Source: Salinimonas profundi (GTDB lineage Bacteria; Pseudomonadota; Gammaproteobacteria; Enterobacterales; Alteromonadaceae). Taken from it: DNA of 64,000 nucleotides. Shown here piece after piece: positions 59,460 to 64,000 of the stretch. The position numbers were made by a program, and so were the translations under genes. How positions within the stretch are numbered: the first letter of the stretch is position 1; each line of letters opens with the position of its first letter. The DNA lies in NCBI RefSeq assembly GCF_014750655.1, contig NZ_JABBXD010000005.1:1-64000 (forward strand), read 5' to 3'. Below the pieces are notes generated by a model. The model ran no database searches, was not told the DNA's origin, and saw nothing but the letters and a program-made list of their open reading frames with translations.

Positions 59460-60359
59460 TCACGCGCCTGGTGATGTCTCCTGCGAACCGGCAGACGAGG
59501 CGGCAGGTTTCTGCTGCGTGTTGTCTGCCTCTTTGAAAAAGTGTACATCCATTTGCGGGTAAGGAATGGAAATGCCTTCTTCATCAAACCGAAGCTTCAC
59601 ATTCTCAGTAAACTCCCATTTGAAAACCAGCAGGTCTGAAGCATTGACCCAGGGGCGAACGGTAAAGTTCACACTGCTGTCGCCTAACTCCATAACACCA
59701 ACAGCCGGCGCAGGGTCTTCGAGCACTCGCTCATCGGCAGCCAGCATCTCCTCGAGGATACGCTTGGCTTTACGTAGATCATCATCGTAGCCGATACCAA
59801 ACACCATATCTGCACGGCGCGTTTCTTTAGCAGAATAGTTGGTGATGTTGTCATCGTAGATATTCGAGTTCGGAATCGTAATTTCTTTATTATCCAAAGA
59901 CGTCATGGTGGTATGGAATATACCTATCTTCTGCACGACCCCTGTAGTCCCCGCTGCTTCAACGAAGTTACCGGCTTTAAACGGTTTGAAGACCAGTAAC
60001 ATAACACCGGCAGCAAAGTTCTTAAGCGAGTCCTGCAGTGACAGACCAATAGCAAGCCCTGCGGCACCGACGATAGCCACCAGAGAGGTGGTATCCACTC
60101 CCAATTCGTTGAGCGAGGCGACGATGACAAAGAGCATCAGAATGGCGCCCAAAATAGACTCAACAAAATTAATTAGCATTTCGTCATATTTTGACTTGGC
60201 CATGACCCGGCGGAACATCGACATAACAATGCCCACAACCAGACGGCCCACCAAATAGATAATAATCGCCATGGCGATATTAATCGCCCACGGAATGGCG
60301 TAATCGTTGACATACATTTCAATGTCATCTGCGGTAAACAGCTTAAGCTTTTCTTCCAT
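59460..60359 (-). CDS. mscS: Small-conductance mechanosensitive channel MscS
   Basis: This 299-residue channel protein opens under membrane tension to release solutes. Three membrane helices are visible (about 24-45, 68-90 and 95-125). The third is the pore helix with AIVGAAGLAIGLSLQDSLKNFAAGVMLLVF, followed by the beta domain (GVVQKIGIFHTTM) and cytoplasmic cage (VRPWVNASDLLVFKWEFTE). The start at 60359 (MEEKLKLF) has GGGAAA upstream. An upstream in-frame start adds 15 unrelated residues. A Gln/Ser-rich tail of about 20 residues ends the protein. Confidence 0.94.
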   Translation of the reverse strand: MEEKLKLFTADDIEMYVNDYAIPWAINIAMAIIIYLVGRLVVGIVMSMFRRVMAKSKYDEMLINFVESILGAILMLFVIVASLNELGVDTTSLVAIVGAAGLAIGLSLQDSLKNFAAGVMLLVFKPFKAGNFVEAAGTTGVVQKIGIFHTTMTSLDNKEITIPNSNIYDDNITNYSAKETRRADMVFGIGYDDDLRKAKRILEEMLAADERVLEDPAPAVGVMELGDSSVNFTVRPWVNASDLLVFKWEFTENVKLRFDEEGISIPYPQMDVHFFKEADNTQQKPAASSAGSQETSPGA

Positions 60360-60644
60360 ACAGGTATTTCCCAAAAAGTGTGATACTTGAGAATAACCTA
60401 GCAAGGAAGGTAGTGTCCTTGCAATGAGTTATGTTGATGATTAAATAAGATTTATACCAATGTATAGTTGACGTAATCGACAACCTGTCATTTTTCTCGC
60501 CTAATAATGCACTAAGAACGCGCTCGCAACGTATATAGATAACGCGTTTGCGCTTCCACTTTGCAACACGCTGATTTTAATAAAGAACGTAAAAAACTGA
60601 CAACCCCACTGTGGTAATTACTGGTATATAGCGGCTGATTTTCC

Positions 60645-60787
60645 TATAATTAGTCTTCTCAATTCCCCAAGCCAAGGGATGCGCTGTTCGGGTTATTGAG
60701 ATATCCAAACAGGTTTTCGAAGTGGGATTCGATCACGTTTTCAGTTTGGAAAACTTCGTTGTTCAACGAAAAGAAAGGATTATTACA
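60645..60787 (+). promoter_or_regulatory. Promoter -10 box and structured leader of the small membrane protein
   Basis: A perfect TATAAT at 60645-60650 has only a weak -35 match upstream. The leader then holds three hairpins in a row: TCGAA/TTCGA (60717-60732), GTTTTC/GAAAAC (60737-60754) and TTCGTT/AACGAA with a GTTC loop (60755-60770), ending just before the AAAGGA ribosome site. The earlier part of the gap (60360-60644) has a small GCAAGGA/TCCTTGC hairpin (60401-60422) and no gene. Confidence 0.45.
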
Positions 60788-60973
60788 ATGTTATTTCTTA
60801 CAGTGCTTTTTGTCATTGTATCCCTATTGCTTATTTATGCTTTAACCGCGGATAAAGGCGAAAATACCGTTCACGCAAGGCGTCATGCTGCGCAGACTAA
60901 CGCTCAGCACATACCCCAGAATATCGTTACGTTGCCGAAAAAAGCGGCGTCAAAGGCAGTATCTGTTAATTAA
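60788..60973 (+). CDS. Small single-span membrane protein, unknown
   Basis: This 61-residue protein consists of an N-terminal membrane helix (MLFLTVLFVIVSLLLIYALT) and a short, basic, Ala/Gln/His-rich tail (KGENTVHARRHAAQTNAQHI). AAAGGA lies nine bases upstream of the ATG. I do not recognise the family. The clear ribosome site, TATAAT upstream, structured leader and downstream terminator make a real gene more likely than not. It could be a tension- or stress-linked small membrane protein, but nothing in the sequence shows a function. Confidence 0.55.
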   Translation: MLFLTVLFVIVSLLLIYALTADKGENTVHARRHAAQTNAQHIPQNIVTLPKKAASKAVSVN

Positions 60974-61015
60974 ACCAGTTTATCTGTTACTGACAGCATA
61001 GTTGCATTGATGACA

Positions 61016-61056
61016 GGCCCGGTGAAGATTGCTTCTGCCGGGCCTTCCTCGTTATT
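61016..61056 (+). terminator. Probable terminator after the small membrane protein
   Basis: GGCCCGG/CCGGGCC stem (61016-61044) enclosing GAAG/CTTC, followed by a broken T-tract (TTCCTCGTTATT). Strong stem, weak tail. Confidence 0.55.
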
Positions 61057-61088
61057 ATAGGCGCACTTTTTCTAAAATAATGAGAATT

Positions 61089-61817
61089 ATGCGAATTCCC
61101 CGCTTTTATCATCCGGATCATGTCCCTCTGGACCAGGAGTTTCCACTATCTGCCGATGCGGCGCATCACGCCAGCACGGTGCTAAGAATGAAAGCTAATC
61201 AGCCAGTCGTATTATTTAACGGCGACGGGAATGAATACAGCGGGCAAATAATCAGCGTTTCGAGAAAAGAGGTGATGGTTGAAATTGACGCCTGCCTGTC
61301 ACTCTCTACCGAGTCAGCGCTGCCTATCCATTTGGCCCAGGGCATTTCCAAGGGCGATCGGATGGAGACGGTGCTACAGAAAAGTGTTGAACTGGGTGTT
61401 ACCGAAATTACGCCGGTGATTACCGAGCGATGCACAGTAAAGCTGGATCAAAAGCGCTGGGAGAAAAAATTTGCTCAGTGGCAAAAAGTCATCATTGGCG
61501 CGTGTGAACAAAGCGGGCGTAACCGCTTACCCGTGCTGCATCCGGTTCAGGAGCTCAGCCAGTTTTTATCGGCATCGACACAGCAGCATCGACTGGTCCT
61601 GAGTCCGGTCGCTCAAAGTGGTTTTAGCAAGACGCCTTATAAAACCCAGGGTTACCGTTTGCTTATCGGCCCTGAAGGCGGCTTAAGCGAGCAGGAAGTT
61701 CACCAGGCTCAAGAGGGGGGATACGGTGCTGTCAATATGGGGCCACGTATACTGCGCACCGAAACCGCGGCGATTGCCAGCATAAGCTTACTTCAGGGTA
61801 TCCACGGCGATATTTAG
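61089..61817 (+). CDS. rsmE: 16S rRNA (uracil1498-N3)-methyltransferase
   Basis: This 242-residue SPOUT-class methyltransferase modifies U1498 of 16S rRNA. It has a small N-terminal PUA-like domain (RIPRFYHPDH to FNGDGNEYSGQI) and a knotted C-terminal domain with QKSVELGVTEITPV, GACEQSGRNRLP and LIGPEGGLSEQE. The ATG at 61089 matches the usual MRIPR start. Another in-frame ATG three codons earlier is possible. Confidence 0.95.
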   Translation: MRIPRFYHPDHVPLDQEFPLSADAAHHASTVLRMKANQPVVLFNGDGNEYSGQIISVSRKEVMVEIDACLSLSTESALPIHLAQGISKGDRMETVLQKSVELGVTEITPVITERCTVKLDQKRWEKKFAQWQKVIIGACEQSGRNRLPVLHPVQELSQFLSASTQQHRLVLSPVAQSGFSKTPYKTQGYRLLIGPEGGLSEQEVHQAQEGGYGAVNMGPRILRTETAAIASISLLQGIHGDI

Positions 61818-61898
61818 CAAGCATTGGTGTACCGCGAACTTGAAAAAGTGAGGGCGGGCGCCATATTCCGTTCACTATATGATTAAGTTGAGACAGCC

Positions 61899-62849
61899 AT
61901 GAGCTATTCCGTTGGTGTGGTAATGGATCCCATTGCCACTATTAAACCGCATAAAGATACCAGTTTTGCCATGATGCTTGAGGCGCAGCGTCGCGGGGCC
62001 ACCCTGCTCTATCTGGAGATGAGCAGTCTTTATCTGGATAATGGCAAACCTATGGGCACAGTTCGTCGTGTCACAGTACAGGATACGACTGAAGATTTTT
62101 ATTCTCTGGAAGCGCCACAGGTTATGGCGCTGGGCGATATTGACGTACTGTTGATGCGTAAAGATCCTCCTTTTGACAGCGAATTTCTGTACGCGACGCA
62201 GATTTTATCTCTGGCTGAAAAAGACGGGGCGCTTGTGGTTAATAACCCGCAGGCGCTACGTGACTACAATGAAAAATTGTTTACGGCGTGGTTTGGCGAT
62301 CTTATTCCCGATACGCTGGTGAGTAGCGACAGCGAGCGCATCAAGGCTTTTCACGCTAAGCATAACGATATTATCTGCAAGCCATTAGATGGCATGGGCG
62401 GCAACTCTATCTTTCGGATAAAGGAAGACGGCAATAATCTTGGGGTGGTCATTGAAACGCTGACGGCGAAAGGTCAGCGTTACATGATGGCGCAAAAGTA
62501 TCTACCCGAAATTACCGATGGTGATAAGCGAATTCTTATCGTTGACGGTGAAGTGGTGCCCTATGCGTTAGCACGGTTGCCAGGAAAAGGCGAGACACGG
62601 GGTAATCTTGCCGCCGGTGGTACGGGTCGTCCCCAGCCGCTAAGTGAGCAAGACAAAAAAGTGGCTGAAAAAATTGCACCGGTGGTTAAGTCTCACGGCT
62701 TAATGTTTGTCGGTCTCGATGTTATCGGTGATAAGGTTACCGAAATAAACGTTACCAGCCCCACCTGCGTAAGAGAAATAGAAGCCAGTTTTGATATCAA
62801 TATTATGGCGATGCTGTTTGATGCCATTGAGCGTCGTCTTAAGCAATAA
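61899..62849 (+). CDS. gshB: Glutathione synthetase
   Basis: This 316-residue ATP-grasp ligase joins gamma-glutamylcysteine and glycine. GVVMDPIATIKPHKDTSFAMM at the start, LLMRKDPPFDSEFLYAT, KPLDGMGGNSIFRI (ATP loop) and EINVTSPTCVREIE at the end are the family signatures. Length equals E. coli GshB. The gene order rsmE-gshB-yqgE-ruvX is the common gammaproteobacterial arrangement. Confidence 0.97.
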   Translation: MSYSVGVVMDPIATIKPHKDTSFAMMLEAQRRGATLLYLEMSSLYLDNGKPMGTVRRVTVQDTTEDFYSLEAPQVMALGDIDVLLMRKDPPFDSEFLYATQILSLAEKDGALVVNNPQALRDYNEKLFTAWFGDLIPDTLVSSDSERIKAFHAKHNDIICKPLDGMGGNSIFRIKEDGNNLGVVIETLTAKGQRYMMAQKYLPEITDGDKRILIVDGEVVPYALARLPGKGETRGNLAAGGTGRPQPLSEQDKKVAEKIAPVVKSHGLMFVGLDVIGDKVTEINVTSPTCVREIEASFDINIMAMLFDAIERRLKQ

Positions 62850-62863
62850 CAGAGAGTCAATTT

Positions 62864-63430
62864 ATGACAGAGCTTAAGAGTTTACAAAATCACCTCCTCA
62901 TTGCGATGCCTTCGCTTGACGACCCGTACTTTGAACGGTCGCTCACCTATATTTGTGAACACAATGATGAAGGTGCAATGGGTATCGTTATCAATCAACC
63001 GTCCACGATGACACTTAAACAGCTTCTTGAGCAAACGGATAAAGAGATTGAGGTTGCTGAGGATAAACGTGAACAGATTATTCTTGCCGGCGGCCCGGTC
63101 AGTCAGGAGCGCGGCTTTGTCCTTCATTCTGACCAGGGCCAGTGGGGCTCAAGTCTGACATTGGCAGATAATGTGGTGGTTACCACCTCCAAAGATATTC
63201 TGACAGCGATAGGAACCAATGCAGGTCCGGATAAATCAGTCATCGCGCTGGGCTATGCCGGATGGTCCGCCGGGCAGCTGGAAAAAGAACTGCAGGAAAA
63301 TGCATGGCTGACTATAGAAGCAGACACGGATATTCTGTTTAATCTGCCTATACATGAGAAATGGCAGGCAGCTGTTAATAAGCTGGGAATTGATGTGTGG
63401 CAGCTCACCCCCGGTGTTGGCCATGCGTGA
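62864..63430 (+). CDS. yqgE: YqgE/AlgH-family protein (UPF0301)
   Basis: This 188-residue protein carries [36 protein letters not shown] and [20 protein letters not shown], the UPF0301 signatures. The biochemical role is not established. AlgH was linked to alginate regulation in Pseudomonas. It starts 14 bases after gshB and overlaps ruvX by 8 bases, so the three are likely one operon. Confidence 0.94.
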   Translation: MTELKSLQNHLLIAMPSLDDPYFERSLTYICEHNDEGAMGIVINQPSTMTLKQLLEQTDKEIEVAEDKREQIILAGGPVSQERGFVLHSDQGQWGSSLTLADNVVVTTSKDILTAIGTNAGPDKSVIALGYAGWSAGQLEKELQENAWLTIEADTDILFNLPIHEKWQAAVNKLGIDVWQLTPGVGHA

Positions 63431-63854
63431 GACAGGTCAGCGCACAATACTGGCCTTTGATTTCGGCACAAAAAGTATTGGTGTGGCGGTTGGTCAGGAA
63501 ATTACTGCAACAGCATCCCCGCTGCCCGCACTTAAGGCCAAAGACGGTATTCCGGACTGGCAGCAGGTTGAAACACTCTATACACAGTGGGAACCCGACC
63601 TTGTAGTTGTAGGATTACCGTTGAACATGGATGGCACCGAACAGGAAGTCACCCAGCGCGCTAAAAAGTTTGCCAACCGGCTGCACGGCCGTTTCCGACG
63701 TCCGGTGGAAACCTGGGACGAGCGGCTATCTACCGCCGATGCTAAAGCGATGCTCTTTGAACTGGGTGGGTACAAAAAGCTGACGAAAGACAAAGTTGAT
63801 AGTGTGTCCGCCTGCGTGATATTCACCAGCTGGGCAGAAAATCAGTATCAGTAA
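63423..63854 (+). CDS. ruvX: Pre-16S rRNA nuclease / Holliday-junction resolvase-like YqgF (RuvX)
   Basis: This 143-residue RNase H-fold protein has the first acidic residue in [16 protein letters not shown], the second strand motif [14 protein letters not shown] and the C-terminal [10 protein letters not shown] with [10 protein letters not shown]. It is implicated in 16S rRNA 5'-end maturation. The ATG at 63423 lies inside yqgE (8-base overlap). Confidence 0.94.
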   Translation: MRETGQRTILAFDFGTKSIGVAVGQEITATASPLPALKAKDGIPDWQQVETLYTQWEPDLVVVGLPLNMDGTEQEVTQRAKKFANRLHGRFRRPVETWDERLSTADAKAMLFELGGYKKLTKDKVDSVSACVIFTSWAENQYQ

Positions 63855-63863
63855 GCTCAGTTC

Positions 63864-64000
63864 TCAGTCTTTTTCACCCGCGGCTTTCGCCGCCAAGTAG
63901 TGCTCACAGGGCTCTGGTTTAGGTGCCTGGCACTGCCAACAGATAGCAAAGGCACCCTCATTGATTTCCTGGCACTGATCACACTGCCAGTCAGAGTTTT
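63864..64000 (-). CDS. C-terminal zinc-ribbon end of a protein cut by the window edge
   Basis: On the minus strand an open frame enters from the window edge and ends at a TGA (63864-63866). The 45 visible residues contain DWQCDQC and ICWQCQAP, a CxxC-x10-CxxC zinc ribbon resembling RanBP2-type or DUF2007-type tails, then a Lys/Ala-rich end. It is convergent with ruvX with a 9-base gap and no terminator. The rest of the protein and its function lie outside the window. Confidence 0.65.
   Translation of the reverse strand, partial: NSDWQCDQCQEINEGAFAICWQCQAPKPEPCEHYLAAKAAGEKD

Overview
The window reads as chromosomal DNA of a marine gammaproteobacterium close to Alteromonas (family Alteromonadaceae). 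This is inferred from gene content and order, not from a database search: a complete dcw (division and cell wall) cluster running mraZ to ftsZ-lpxC, then a LytM peptidase, secA and mutT; a pdhR/aceEF/lpdA block next to ampD, nadC and type IV pilus genes; a SapC-family protein; and a PrsK/PrsR (PEP-CTERM/exopolysaccharide) two-component pair.

Layout. 1-1103: a gene-free array of long, GC-rich, multi-hairpin repeats that starts before the window. 1149-6669: a MexEF-type RND efflux pair with a divergent LysR regulator. 6733-14014: lpdA, aceF, aceE and pdhR, with a perfect PdhR operator. 14226-21764: ampD, an aspartic protease, nadC, pilA-pilC-pilD (no pilB), coaE, zapD, yacG and an aspartoacylase. 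21870-25992: mutT, secA and an M23 peptidase. 26179-28050: a lone lipoprotein glycosidase with a LacI-family operator, placed between the M23 peptidase and lpxC. 28116-46158: lpxC and the whole dcw cluster in one tightly overlapping minus-strand run, with a promoter and a MraZ operator upstream of mraZ. 46354-49930: SapC, an M19 dipeptidase and an alpha/beta hydrolase. 50138-53569: a cyclic-di-GMP-I riboswitch, a ParF-like ATPase, a ribbon-helix-helix protein and a TPR-GGDEF diguanylate cyclase. 53611-58193: a ketoacyl synthase III, PrsK and PrsR. 58593-63854: an M48 peptidase, MscS, a small membrane protein, rsmE, gshB, yqgE and ruvX. 63864-64000: the C-terminal end of a zinc-ribbon protein.

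How the genes work together. Most of the window is housekeeping: pyruvate dehydrogenase, peptidoglycan precursor synthesis and septation, lipid A synthesis, protein export, NAD, CoA and glutathione synthesis. The parts that stand out are (i) the 50.1-53.6 kb locus, where a c-di-GMP sensor RNA precedes a ParA/RHH pair and a c-di-GMP synthase; (ii) the hairpin repeat array at the left edge, which I do not recognise as a known element; (iii) the glycosidase inserted into a normally conserved cell-envelope neighbourhood; and (iv) the absence of pilB between pilA and pilC. All starts and functions are from reading the sequence only.
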